Origin: Cycas panzhihuaensis
Taxonomy: Eukaryota > Cycadophyta
Assembly: GCA_023213395.1 (NCBI GenBank)
Contig: CM041465.1
Span: 43,841,741 to 43,905,740, forward strand
DNA: 64,000 bases
Direction of reading: 5' to 3'
Shown: positions 11,283-22,420 of the stretch, in pieces
Position numbering within the stretch: position 1 is the stretch's first letter
How the letters are laid out: every line of letters begins with the position of its first letter
Translations under genes and position numbers: made by a program
The notes under the pieces: generated by a model
The model's input: only the letters and a program-made list of their open reading frames with translations
What the model was told of the DNA's origin: nothing
Database searches by the model: none

Positions 11283-11900
11283 TTAATGTTCAAATCCCCT
11301 GTCCGGTGGTAATTCTACTGGAATATTTTGAAAAACTTCTTTATATTTCTGGATGACCTTTTGTAGTTCATTTTCTTGTGTAGTTGGTTTAATTTCTGCC
11401 TGGATCAAAAAAAGTTGAGCCATCATACCATGATGGCCCTTCTTGATTAATTTTTCCATTTTTTTACAGGATATCAGTTGGCTATTTCCAAGTTTTTCTC
11501 CTTGAAGGATGATAATTCTTCCATCTTTCTTATATCTCATAAATAATTCTTCAAGATTCATCTCAAAAGTTTCCAAAGTTCGTAACCATTGACTCCCCAG
11601 AATAATATCTACTCCACCAACATCGAATACATAAAAATTTTCTTTAAGAATAACATCACCAATTGAGATTTTAAGGTTTTCCATCATTCCTTGTCTAGAC
11701 ATAACTTGTCGCCCTCCAACACTTACTTGAAAGGATGTTGTTCTAGATGGAAATAATTTTTAAGTGTTAAGTTGATATTCTATCAATAAAATTATAAGTA
11801 CTTCCGAGATCGATCAAAATTGTAATAGCTTGATTTTTAATAAATCCTCGTAGTTTAAGTGTGTCAAACCTTGTCAAACCACTCATAGTTGAGAATGACA
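11283..11900 (-). pseudogene. aspartic protease (element B)
   Basis: The active-site box on the minus strand reads ILIDLGSTYNFID at about 11780-11820, and the C-terminal signature VDIILGSQWLRTL lies at about 11580-11625. Between them a 139-codon frame is open (11283-11702). The canonical box is D-S/T/P-G. The Leu at 11806-11808 (CTC) is compatible with a single C-to-T change from a Pro codon. The enzyme would process Gag-Pol. A stop near 11760 separates active site and C-terminus. The downstream part (ELPPDRGFEH) is the usual linker into RT. Confidence 0.9.
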
Positions 11901-11989
11901 TTTTTAAGATGTCCTCCTCCTGGTTATATTGGTACTCTTGATTTTCAATATTTTCTTGGCCACATTCGGTATCATCCTCTTCTTCAATT

Positions 11990-13135
11990 TCTTCATCCTA
12001 TGCTATTGAAGATAATTTGATTGTATATAATTGATTTTTCTAACATTTATGATTAGGTGTCCATTTTTCAGCACACCTGAAACAGAGATTCTTTTTTCGT
12101 AATTCTTCTTGCTTAACTCTTGTTCTTTAAAGTAATGGTTTAACTGGCCAAGTAACTCTATTAGGTACAAGACCAGGTCGTATAGGTGAAGGAGGATTAG
12201 AATGAGCATACAGAGGAATATAAGGTCTTGTTCTTGCCTTTTCGTAATTCATTGATCTTTCCTTCCTATATTTTGGCTAGTTGTATTGCCTTATTCAGAT
12301 CCTAAGGTTCTTGAATTTTAATATTAGCTTGGATCTCTATTATCAGACCATCTATATATAGTTTGATAAATCAATTAGTTGAAATATCTTCTAACACATA
12401 GCTTAGCCTCGTGAATATTACAATGTATTCTTCCATAGAACTCGTTTGCTTTAATTTTTGTAACTTACAATAATAATCATGATTAGATATGGTTTCAAAT
12501 CGCTCAATGAATAAACACACAAATTCTTTCTAGGTAGGTAATTGATCTCGAAAAGGGGTTCATTCGAGACACTGCCACCATTCACACGCTATCCCATCTA
12601 TGTGTAGAGTGGCTATCGGAACTTGCTCTACCAGCTTAATCTCCATCAAGCAGAAATAGTTTTCCATTTGTTGTATCCACACTCTCGGTTCATGTGATTT
12701 TTGCTCCAAACAAAAACGTTGTATAGTAATTTTTTCTAACTTTTTCTTTTTCTGTGTTTGAATACTTTGTGGGCAGTTGAAATAAGCTTGAAAACCTATT
12801 ATCTTCTATTCTTCAGGAGTTAAATTACGATATTCGTTAAGATACTTTCTGATAGCCTCACTTTAAAAATTAATCAACAATAATTGAGGCTCCAACTGGT
12901 TTCTTATAGCTTGATGTCTAATATGTGATTGATGACTCATTGCTTCGTCTTCTGAATCTGGCACAATCATTTCCTTCTTCCTACTAGTCGCTATGATTGT
13001 TAGTTTATCCAAAATTTGGTGCAAAGTATGATTCAAGAGAACATTTGACGTTTGGACTACACTATGGACTGCTTGAGTGATTGGTTTGATGATCTTTTTT
13101 TGAACAGTGTTGTCTGCCATATCTTTAGTATTCAT
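11990..13135 (-). pseudogene. Gag with CCHC zinc knuckle (element B)
   Basis: The likely start is ATG at 13135 on the minus strand (MNTKDMADNTVQKKIIK). A charged N-terminal part follows to 12863 (VPDSEDEAMSHQSHIRH), then a stop-riddled capsid region to about 12240. A zinc knuckle CFRCAEKWTPNHKC lies at 12043-12084. Gag would assemble particles and bind RNA. At least five stops interrupt the capsid part. The start codon is chosen because it is the first ATG before the acidic stretch and no coding signal precedes it. Confidence 0.8.
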
Positions 13136-14867
13136 TATTTTAATAATTGTATAAGTACGACTCCATTGATTGACTGTTCTGTTTAGGTTATTAAAGAAGA
13201 TAGATAGTGAATCCTTCTCCTCTTAACCTTTTTGACTTCTTTTATTGATGTATAAATATTGAATGAAACTTCAATACTCCACAATAATATTTTACCCTTT
13301 GTTTGACCCCCTTGAGATGACTTAGGTAATTACTTTTGTAAAATAGAATGTAAAAATTATTTCAACAATCAATACTAAGGGATAAATTGATTGAATGGAA
13401 TAGTCTAGAAAGACATCGGCCAATAATAGTCTGGTAGGTTATACAAATTATTGATGAGGGACACAATGAAAATAGACGGATTAAAGGTAAATAACTTAGC
13501 CAGAAAAGTCAATAATATAGAATAAATGTAATAAATAACTTATGTAAGTGATAACGTGAATTATATCGTAATTATGAAAGAAAGATATTAACCCTTAAAT
13601 GTGATAATGAGATAAATTTCAATAATATAAATATATAACTATTGAAAGACTTAACTAGATGGTTTTAATGCTTTACTACCACATCAATAAAAATGTTAAG
13701 ATGAACTATATGATGTAGTTAATATGATGTATTGAGTATATCATATGTGAATAATAAGTAAATACTTAATGATGAATTGGGTCAATTGCAATTTGAGTGA
13801 TTCTAGATGTATAATTATATTATGATTAAAATATGATTATTAGAGAACGATATAATAAAAGGATTAAATAAAAGAAATTATATTAATCTTATTATCTTAT
13901 AAGAGTACATATGTTACTATACTATATACTTGACTAATATATAAAATATATATTGTATAAGTAAAATGTAATGAGGAATATAAGTCTATTTGATGGATTA
14001 AGACAGTGGAAAAATTAGTGACTTATATTTGATGGATTAAGACAGTGGAAAAATTAGTGACGAGAAACATTAGCAATGAGAAAGTAGCAACAAAAATGAA
14101 GGCAACGAAAAAATACAACAGAAATTAGTGACAATAAAAGATATATGTACCAATGAGAAACGTTAGCAATGAGAAATGGTAGCAATGAGAGAGCAGCATC
14201 AAGAATGAAGGCAGCGCAAGAATACGACAGAAATTAGTGACGAGAAAAGCGCACAACAGAAATTAGTGGCGAGAAAAGTTAGCAATTAGAAACGTTAGCA
14301 ATGAGAATGAAGGCATCGCAAGAATGCAGCAGAGAAAAGTCATTGTAGCAATGAGAATGAATGCGCCTGAATAGTGATGAGAATGACAACATAGTGATGC
14401 AAAGGAACAGAAACATGACATACAATAAGAAAAGATGCAGTGCAGACACAGACATGAGACAAACAACTAAAGGCAAACACTGGCAGATGTAGACGCATGA
14501 ACGTTAGAGCAAATGCACGGAAGACGTCAAATAGAATAATAAGTAATTTAAAATTATTGCCTTTATGCAGTCATCATCAGAGATAATTATCTTTTTACGT
14601 CGTACGAAGATATTATATAATTAGAAGGATTTATAATGTATACTTTATAGAGAATGAGGCAGAATATTAGGGTCGTGAATGGAGATGGAATAAAGATATA
14701 GTAGATGAAAAGTGAACGTAGATTTGAGTGACGAATCAACTCGAACAGAGCACTCAGTGATGATGATGCACTATGGGTATAGATAACGATGAAAACAATA
14801 GTGGAATTAAGATTGGGTAAATGTATAAATGCAACTCATTTAGAACAATTCACACTAGATCGAATCT
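13136..14867 (-). other. long untranslated leader of element B
   Basis: 1.7 kb between primer site and Gag with no coding signal on either strand. This is long for a small chromovirus. The half nearest Gag is very AT-rich; the half nearest the LTR contains the reiterated block at 13987-14380. Confidence 0.7.
13987..14380. repeat. degenerate tandem repeats in the leader of element B
   Basis: A 40-bp unit beginning TATTTGATGGATTAAGACAG occurs twice in tandem (about 13987-14026 and 14027-14062). After it a loose unit of roughly 100 bp recurs about three times. It is built from words such as GTTAGCAATGAGAA, AATGAAGGCA and ACAGAAATTAGTGACGAGAAA. The words are frequent and in the same order, so the tract is repetitive rather than merely AT-rich. 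Confidence 0.75.
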
Positions 14868-14879
14868 ACTTTGATACCA
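14868..14879 (-). other. primer binding site of element B
   Basis: Minus-strand TGGTATCAAAGT resembles the initiator tRNA-Met site TGGTATCAGAGC. It is separated from the LTR end by AG, as in elements A1 and A2. Confidence 0.75.
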
Positions 14880-14881
14880 CT

Positions 14882-15105
14882 TATATCAGACCCAGTCCAA
14901 AAAATAAGAAGAAAAATAAATAAGGCACTGAGAGCTTTGAAGAATTAATAATACTGAATAATATTGATAAAAATTGAGATAATGATTACAACATGACAAC
15001 GACTGTATATATAGGTATATTGGACCCGTTGTCTATCAAGGGACATAACCTTTTAAATATAACCTTTCAACTAATACGTTTAATAATTTCAAGAGGTTCA
15101 TAACA
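14882..15105 (-). repeat. 5' LTR of element B (224 bp)
   Basis: Direct-repeat partner of 8298-8523. The minus-strand end reads GATATA where the other copy has GATACA, so the terminal CA has decayed to TA. Several other differences are also transitions at former CpG or CpNpG sites. Confidence 0.95.
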
Positions 15106-16164
15106 CAATGGGCCTTAAAAGCACATATAGCTTCATTGATATAGATGTTGTAAAAAGGCACAGGCTATATATAAAGAAAGAGAGATTGTTTAAAATATCT
15201 CTACTAGGTGGTCACTCAATCACATGCAATGGGGAGATAAGACACAAATAACTTCAACTCCATAGGGTGTTACTTTATACAAATTTCTACACATTCAATG
15301 TAAGAGGTTTTGATGTAATATTTAGGGTTAAATGGCTAAAAACACTAAACATATATACCCTTAATTACTAAAAGAATTTTATTTGTTTCTACATGCATAA
15401 ACAACTATAATAATTATTAAGAATTGATACCCCATGGTCCTTTGTCATACTTGCAAAGAAGATGGTAAGATTACTTCATAAGGGACATGTCATATTCATA
15501 ATAGGGATTCTTGGAATCCATGGGTGGGATCAAGAAGATACACTAACATCTTATTAATAGCAATTAGTCAATTGACTACCAAACTAATATGAAGAGGGTT
15601 TTCAAGAGTCCCTTGTCACACTTCCTCTTACAAAGAATATAGAGAATATAGGTACAACAATAGGTAGAAGATATAAATAAAAAGATTGATACAAGAACAC
15701 TTTAATAGAGGAGCTATCACCACTAATAAAATCCCTTACGTGACACCAATAGTCTTTGTTAAGAAAAATGATGGATCATTTAGAATTTGTGTCAATTATC
15801 AAGTGCTTAACAAGATAACAATCAAGAACAAGTACCCAATTTTATGAATGGATGGCATAACTAATAAATTACATAAAACAACCTATTTTTTAAAGACCAA
15901 ACTTTACTTAAGAAACTACTCAATACCTATTTGGCTACACATCATAGAAAAATGACTTTTCATATACATTAAGTCCTGTTTGAATTTAGAATCATTTTAT
16001 TGTCTCATAAATATACTTATAACATTTTAGGTGATGGTGAATCAAGTGTTCACGCCATTCCTAATGCTATTTATTATAGTTTTCTTTGATAACATCTTGG
16101 TGTACAACAAAACTTAGGAAGGCCATCTAAAGCATCTATAATTGACCTTAAGAACACTAAGGGA
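15106..16164 (+). pseudogene. protease and RT N-terminal half of chromovirus G
   Basis: Immediately after element B the plus strand resumes with a protease remnant: STYSFIDIDVVKRH near 15120-15160, and the C-terminal signature VRGFDVIFRVKWLKTL at about 15300-15350. RT follows: VTPIVFVKKNDGSFRICV (about 15740-15795), LNKITIKNKYPI, then a decayed palm. The box IIVFFDNILVYN lies at about 16075-16110, with Asp changed to Asn in the F-D-D position. The frame is cut at 16164 by element F and continues at 28885. The protease is highly diverged and many stops are present, in keeping with this being among the oldest layers of the window. Confidence 0.85.
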
Positions 16165-16597
16165 TGTAGTATTTCTCCTAAATGATAGCCAACCCCATTT
16201 ATTCTCTTTCTTTTAGGCCAACCTCTAATTCTCTATCTTAAAAAATGGCTTCTACTATATGCCATTTAATGCTCCTATTTATAGGATGATTAACCCCATT
16301 GTAGTTATCATTTTGTAAGGAGATTATTTATGTAATCTTTGGCCCTAGTTAAAGGCTGCACTAAAGGACATCTCATCTTAAAGAGGGTATTTTATGCAAA
16401 CTCAATGTTTTAATATATCACTTAATATAATTTGGTTTTAAGGATTTTATTTTGGTTGGTATATATTTAGTGATTATTTTGTTTTATACATCATTGATAA
16501 TTATTCTATCTTAGGTAATGCTACCATATCTGAAGATAACATAATTCAATATTTATTTCAATGATTTTAGGTGTGAATTTCCATTAAAATTCTAATT
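16165..16597 (+). repeat. 5' LTR of element F (about 433 bp)
   Basis: Starts TGTAGTATTTCTCC. It shares long aligned blocks with 28455-28879 (for example TTTAATGCTCCTATTTATA and ATAATTTGGTTTTAAGGAT). A TATA-like CTATTTATAGG lies at about 16273-16283. The 3' end is set by alignment to the other copy; the final bases are diverged and no primer site could be recognised after it. Confidence 0.85.
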
Positions 16598-16872
16598 TTT
16601 ATTATTAAAAGATAGATCACCATGTCAAAATCATAAATTAGTAGTCAAAAGTCATATTTTAAACAACTAAACAAATATGATTTCTATAGTTAAGAAGTCA
16701 ATTCTAGTAAGTAACAACTTGATCTAAAGTAGGATTCAACCATTCTTGGGTAGAATTTGTTAAGCAATATAATAAAAAGAGAAAATGAGGGTACCATAAG
16801 TGTTAGAAAGTAACTAAAATTTTTTCCAAAGAATAAAATTAAGATTTGATAGGACACTAAGATTTGAAAAAT

Positions 16873-17921
16873 GGTGAATTAGTCTTTAGTCATAGTAGAG
16901 GATGTCAGTAAAAGAGTAAATGCCTTAAATGATAAAGTCATAAAAATACATGATAAACTAATGGAAGAAGTAGGAAAATTTTTTGAAAAAATTAGTAAAC
17001 AAGTAGCTACCATAACGAAGACCTTGCAAATAAAAAGAATATTAGATATTCCCAAACCTAAAGATAACAATAAGGACAAAGATACCCACTACCAGAAAAT
17101 TTCTTACCATAACAATAAGGAAAGAGATAGAAGATATAAAACTAAATCTGACTATGGTATCAAGAACTCCAAAGTCCTTTTGAAGAAATTTGGCTTAGAT
17201 AAGTCAAGGGATATTTGAAGTTAAATCATTCAAGTAGATCTATATTTTCAAATACACCCTAGATCAAAAGAAAACAAAATACTGAGAGTATCCCTTCATC
17301 TATATAGGAAGGCGATTAAATGGTTTTGCTAGTAGAGTAAGGATTATTAAAAGATAACAGATTACAACTAAAATTTTTTGAAACCCTCTATGATAGAATA
17401 ATATGAGGACTTTTAGAGCAAAAATTACTTCTCCCAGCTAACACATCTACATCAAATAAGCACTATCCAAGCTTACATAAAAGAATTTCAAAAATTATAA
17501 AGCATGCTAACATCCCTTATAAATCTCAACTTATTACTTGAAACATATATTAGAGGCCTTAAGGGGACTATCAAGTTCTAACTAAAAACAAAAGGTGTAG
17601 ACTCTTAAGGAAGCAATAAAATAAACCCATAATATAAAAGCAAATTTTAGAGAAGCCCACTAAAGTTATATTCATTGAGATGATTACTTTAGTATGAGTG
17701 GGTAAGAGGATAGGTCAAATTGGTACCATTAAGGCACCAATATTGATTTACCACTTATGGAATAAAAGGAAGGTAGGTTTGTAGAGGATAAGTTATCAAG
17801 TATAGATTACATTTGAAAGGGAGTATGTTTTGACTATAATAACAAGTGGAGTTGAGATTATAAATGCCTAACAAAGAAAGTCTTCATGCTTAATAGTAAA
17901 GAAATAAATGTATTAGTATAA
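16873..17921 (+). pseudogene. Gag remnant of element F
   Basis: Starts at about 16873 with a near-continuous frame for the first 110 codons: VNALNDKVIKIHDKLMEEVG, then a lysine-rich segment around 17040-17130. Further plus-strand pieces with stops extend to the E insertion point. These include a weak knuckle-like stretch near 17810-17850 (CFDYNNKWS...YKC) before the sequence HMLNSKEINVLV-like at 17890. Gag would form the particle. The identification is mainly positional (LTR, this, then protease at 25014) plus the degraded knuckle. The N-terminal 85-codon frame is a real coding remnant rather than chance. Confidence 0.6.
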
Positions 17922-17926
17922 GATGA

Positions 17927-19160
17927 TGATCTGTTTTTGGATCTTTAATACTCTTAAAATACTTTGTTTTTCATGTAAATGGTCTTTATGTAGTAGAAAA
18001 TTGCCTTAAAAAGGCTTAATGGTCTTCATTTAGTAGAAATATGCCTTAAAAAGGCTAAAAAAGTGTAAAAAATATATTTCTACAAGTGTAAATAGGTGTT
18101 ACTAAGGTGTTATAACTGCTACCAAGGTGTTACAACTACTACCAAGGTGCTACATGCAGTACTCACACGCAGTGCTACACAGTACTACGACTACTGTCAA
18201 TTGCTACATTAATTGCGTCAGCTCGCAACTATGTCAAGCTATCTGCAGTGCGCAAGCTGCGTTAACTACTCTGCAGTGCGATGGCGCATCAATCAAGCAT
18301 ACGCGAATCGCAGAATCGTCAACTCCTATGGCAACTGCAACAACTACTACTTAAAAGTCAAAAAATAAAAAAATAACAAAAACAGAAATGATTTTGGTGG
18401 CACAAACGGAAACTGTTTCACATGAAATTTGAGGAGAGAGTATGCACACGTGTCCTCTACACATTTAAAGAGGAAAAACTCTAAATTAAAAGGATTTTTC
18501 CAATATTTCACAAGCCATTTTAAAATCCGTTGGAAAACAGAAAAATGGAAATAAGTCTTGCAAATGAAAACGCTTTTAAGCGAAATTCTAGAGAGGAACA
18601 ACGGGGATTTCGACAGAGATTTTCGATAGGAAAAAGAGGATGTCATAGCCCTAGACGCAGCATGGAGCAAGATTCAAGGAAAGCTTTGAGAAAATCACTT
18701 TTCTGGAAAGAGAACGGCTCCAAAGATTGAAAATCTGCGTTGAGAGAGAAGAAGACATAAATGCAGTGGATTAAACCTATTGCGGGGATCGTGGAAGAGA
18801 CCAGAAGATCGAAGTTGCAGCCGAGTGGAGAAGACAGCAGTAGTAGCAGCCCCAGAAAGAGACGCTAGCTAGATTTCTTCACCAAAAAGGGGTTTTTGGT
18901 AATCAATAACCAAAAACATTTTTGCAAACTTCGAGACAGAGGTTCTAGAGGACGAGTAGCAGCTCAAGGAGCACCCAACACTCAATTTCTCTCTCCCAAA
19001 ATGTTGTAGCAGTCCCTTGCATGCTCAATAGAGCACAAACAAAAGGAGTTTTGTAAGAAAATTCTAAATATTTTTAATTCTATGTAATAATAATATAAAT
19101 TATTCTGGATTTTGTTTCAATTGGTTAAAGTCTTCACTTTTCCATTCAAGATTCAGATCA
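17927..19160 (+). repeat. 5' LTR of element E (1234 bp)
   Basis: Begins TGATCTGTTTTTGG and ends ATTCAGATCA, with the primer site a few bases on. The first 170 bp and the last 800 bp match 23818-25013 closely. The middle, about 18150-18350, does not. A short imperfect repeat (CTACCAAGGTG/TTACTAAGGTG) occurs four times at about 18100-18160. Confidence 0.95.
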
Positions 19161-19166
19161 ATATTT

Positions 19167-19178
19167 TGGTATCAGAGC
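19167..19178 (+). other. primer binding site of element E
   Basis: TGGTATCAGAGC, an exact match to the plant initiator tRNA-Met site, six bases after the LTR. Confidence 0.95.
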
Positions 19179-19212
19179 TAGTTTCTTGAAATCCTTGGGA
19201 ACTTAGGGATTT

Positions 19213-19254
19213 AAAAAAAAAAAGAAAGAAAAGAAAAAGAAAAAAAAAAAACCC
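19213..19254 (+). repeat. A-rich low-complexity tract in E leader
   Basis: About 40 bases of almost pure A with scattered G, between primer site and Gag. Confidence 0.9.
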
Positions 19255-19360
19255 TCTTGCTTTCATTGTGGAAGTTTTTATAAAAACTAGATATCAGTAT
19301 TTGTTAACGGGTGAACCATTAATTGAACCTCTTGAGACAGAAAGAAAACAGTGAAGGAAG

Positions 19361-20455
19361 ATGGCTAATCCGGAGCAGAAGATGGAAGAAAGGTTCATGA
19401 AAATGGAGCAAAACCTTGACAGATTAACCCAACTTATGGCACAACTAGTTGCAACCTCTTCTTCAACAACTAAAGGCGTAAAGAAGGAAGAAGATGAACC
19501 GATGAAAGAGGAAATGAATGAAGAGCTGGTAGAAGACCAACAAGAAGATGAAGAAGATGACAATCTAGCAATATTCACACATCCATTCAAGGTAGAGGCA
19601 AAACTTGAATTGCCCATCTATGATGGAACGTTGGATGCTGAAAAATTAGATAGTTGGTTGGACCAACTAAAAACTTATTTCTCTATTTATGGGTATAAAA
19701 ACCAGCAGAAAATTACTTTTTTTAGGTTAAAATTATCTAAACATGCATTAGTTTGGTATAATGCATACCTTAAATCCCATAATGTAAATGAAATTACTTG
19801 GCAACAATTTAAAATCCTCATAAAGAAGCAATTCTATCCTATTGGATATGAAGAGCAACAGAGGATTAAATGGCAATATTACCGACAAGAAAGAGGCTAA
19901 AATGTCCCAGATTATACAATAGAATTTCAAAAGCAAGCTATTGTGTTGGGCATCTCTTTACTGGGTAAAGACATGATGCTGAAATATATTGGAGGACTAC
20001 ACCAGCATATTCAGCAAGAACTTCAACTGTTTGAAGTTAAATCACTCGATGAAGCTAGCAAGAAGGCGATTGCCATAGAAAAGAGGAACAAGAAAGTTTA
20101 TGCCGAAAGGAAAAGGTTTGCACCTCCAGAAGGTAGCAACAAACCTGCTTGAGGAATGAAGTTTCTAGGTAATGTTGGACAATAATCCATTAGGGGTTTT
20201 GGCAAGATGAAACAAGTTAATACCACCCAAATCAAAATCGCTTGTACTCATTGCAAGCGAGCAGGTCACATCATAGAAGATTGTTGGTTCCTACACCTAG
20301 AGAAAAGACCCAAGAACAAGGGAAAAGGTAAAGTTAAAACTGAAGGTAAAACTTTACTTAACTCTATAGGTGATGAAAATGTTTGTGGCTTTGAAGAAGC
20401 CAATGAGAAGTTGATGCTCATGGCTAATGCAGAGCCTAAAAGTAACCATCAGTGA
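19361..20455 (+). pseudogene. Gag (element E)
   Basis: ATG at 19361 (MANPEQKMEERFMKMEQNL) opens a 179-codon frame with an N-terminal coiled-coil-like segment and an acidic stretch (residues 50-70). The capsid signature follows: LPIYDGTLDAEKLDSWLDQL near 19610-19670, and HALVWYNAYL plus ITWQQFKILIKKQFYP near 19740-19850. One stop at about 19898 is followed in frame register by MLGISLLGKDMMLKY (19943-20152). A zinc knuckle CTHCKRAGHIIEDC lies at about 20243-20284. Gag forms the particle and the knuckle binds RNA. The start is the first ATG after the leader and precedes the conserved region by the usual distance. Confidence 0.93.
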
Positions 20456-20830
20456 GTTGATCCAGAGATTAGAGAGGAGCTCTTCATAGTAAGAATCCAA
20501 GTGAAGCAAAGCATGGTTGATGCCATCTTTGATGGAGAAAGTCAAAAGAATTTAATCTCAGAAGCATTGGTAAAGAAACTGGGATTAAAAATGCATGCAC
20601 ATCCAAAACCATATCCTCTTGGATGGTTGCAAAAAGATTCAGAATTGCAGGTTACTCACCAATGCAAGTTTAAATTTGCAATTTCTGAAAAGTTTATTGA
20701 TGAAGTTGAATGTGAAGTAGTCCCTTTGGATGTTTGTCAAGTTGTGTTTGGCAGCCCATATCTCTATGATAGAGATGGAGTTCATCACAAGAGGCTGAGA
20801 AAGATTTGACTCATCAAGGACAGGAGATCA
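20456..20830 (+). pseudogene. aspartic protease (element E)
   Basis: Open from 20501 to 20809. The active-site region reads VDAIFDGESQKNLIS at about 20519-20563, where the family expects D-S/T-G-S. The DG is shifted by one position, so the triad is not canonical. The C-terminal signature VVFGSPYLYDRDGV lies at about 20735-20780. The protease would cut the polyprotein. An in-frame stop at 20455 separates it from Gag. The flanking order Gag, protease, RT is normal. Confidence 0.85.
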
Positions 20831-22420
20831 TATCTGATCAATGCATCAAAGCCATAGAAGAAGATTTCTCTCATATCTTCCCAACAAGCAAAAAGATTAA
20901 TTAATGCTTGTAGGAAGTTTGTGCTTTTGACGATAAAGCCAAAGGTGGAAGAAAACAAGTAAGCAGAGTCCTCAAAATAGGCACTGGATAGGAAGCAAGT
21001 GTAGCAGATTGAAGGCCTAAGGAAATCCCCTAAAAGGGCAATTGAACATGAAATCCAGTTGGTTACTGATTCACCTTTGCCAAATCTTAGTCTCTACTGA
21101 AACTCAGTTTTGGAGAATAAAGAGATTAAGAGGCAGAATCAAGAACTCCTTGAACAAGGAGTGATCAAGCCAAGTTGTTCTCCACGTGGATCATCTATTG
21201 TTTTGGTGCCAAAGAAAGATGGAGGATGGAGAATGTGCATTGACTACCGGAATTTGAACAAGATCACCACAAAGAACAGACATCCCTTACCACGGATAGA
21301 TGACTTGTTGGACCAGCTGTAGTCGGCAAGATATTTTAGCAAAATGGACCTCAAATCAGGCTACCATCAGGTTTGAATTCGAGAGGAGGATACTTAGAAG
21401 ATAGCCTTCAAATCGAAGCAAGGATTGTTTGAATGGTTGGTGATGCCATTTGGTCTATGCAATGCACCTACCACCTTTATGAGGTTGATGAATGAGCTAT
21501 TAAGACCCTTTATTGATGACTTTATAATTGTTTATCTAGATGATATTTTAATTTTTAGCCATATATGGGAGGGGCACCTCCAACATGTCGAGTAAGTACT
21601 CAAAGTTCTCTAAGAGCAGCAATTGAAACTAAATCTAAAGAAGTGCGAGTTTGGAAAGTAATCTCTCATCTTCTTAGGTTTCATGGTTGGAGGAGGAGAA
21701 TTGAAGATTGACCCAACAAAGATCAAAGTCATTCTCAATTGGCCCACACCCAAGACAACCACAGAGGTAAGAAGTTTCATCGGTGCATGTCAATATTTAA
21801 GAAAATTTATTTTCAGATTCTCTCAAATTGCAGCACCTCTTCATGCATTAACGAGAGGACATACAAAGTTTCATTGGAAGAATGAACAAGTAAAAGCTTT
21901 CAAGCTTTTGAAGCAGAAAATCTATGAGGCACCAGTGTTAGCTTTACCCTCGCTGCAGAAGCCATTTGAATTAGAGACTGATGCTTCAGGCTATACCATG
22001 GAAGCAATATTGAAGCAAGAAGGAAAACTTATAGCATACCATTTAGAGATATTTAATGGAGCTATCATAAACTACCCAACTTACGATAAGGAGCTCTATG
22101 CATTGCACCAAGCAGTGATTGGGAAAAGAAGTGGTCATCCAAACTGACCACAAGCCTTTGCAATTTTTGCAGACTCAGTCCAAGTTGCAGCAGGCTAGGC
22201 ACATGAAGTGGATGTCCTATTTGCAGCAGTTTCACATCGTGGTTAAATACAAGAAAGGAATGACAAATAAGATTACAGACTTGCTGTCCAAACCTCCTCA
22301 ACAACAAGGTAATTTCAATTTGTTGGTAGCTATGCAATTTCAACCTTTCTGCCATGATGAATATGTTGATTTGTATTTGAAAGATGAGGCATTCAAGCTT
22401 ATCTTTGAGCGACTCTGACA
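20831..22420 (+). pseudogene. reverse transcriptase and RNase H (element E)
   Basis: RT runs from about 21110: [61 protein letters not shown]. The intact catalytic box [11 protein letters not shown] covers 21526-21558 (YLDD 21533-21544). Thumb and connection follow (LNWPTPKTTTEVRSFIGA near 21730). RNase H runs from about 21950 (FELETDASGYTMEAILKQEG; HKPLQFL near 22145; KITDLLSKPP near 22270-22300). Stops at 21322, 21376, 21394, 21592, 21610 and 21658 fall mainly at former Arg/Gln/Trp codons. The segment 20831-21109 is the linker and is more damaged. The polymerase active site itself is undamaged. Confidence 0.96.

Larger units (their letters stand above)
8298..15105 (-). mobile_element. Element B: complete Ty3/gypsy chromovirus (6.8 kb)
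   Basis: Two direct LTRs (226 and 224 bp) enclose, on the minus strand, primer site, a long leader, Gag, protease, RT, RNase H, integrase and chromodomain, then a polypurine tract. Outside the LTRs lie CAATA (8293-8297) and CAATG (15106-15110), a target duplication with one mismatch. The LTRs differ at about a dozen positions by eye. Small LTRs, a tRNA-Met-type primer site and a chromodomain fit the small plant chromoviruses (Reina or Galadriel type); which clade is unresolved. It is inserted between Gag and protease of element G. Confidence 0.95.

Noticed and set aside
18347-18670. Minus-strand 107-codon frame inside the E LTR, and its near copy at 24200-24523
   Set aside because: The similarity is simply that of the two LTRs of E; the frame is antisense to the element and contains no known domain.
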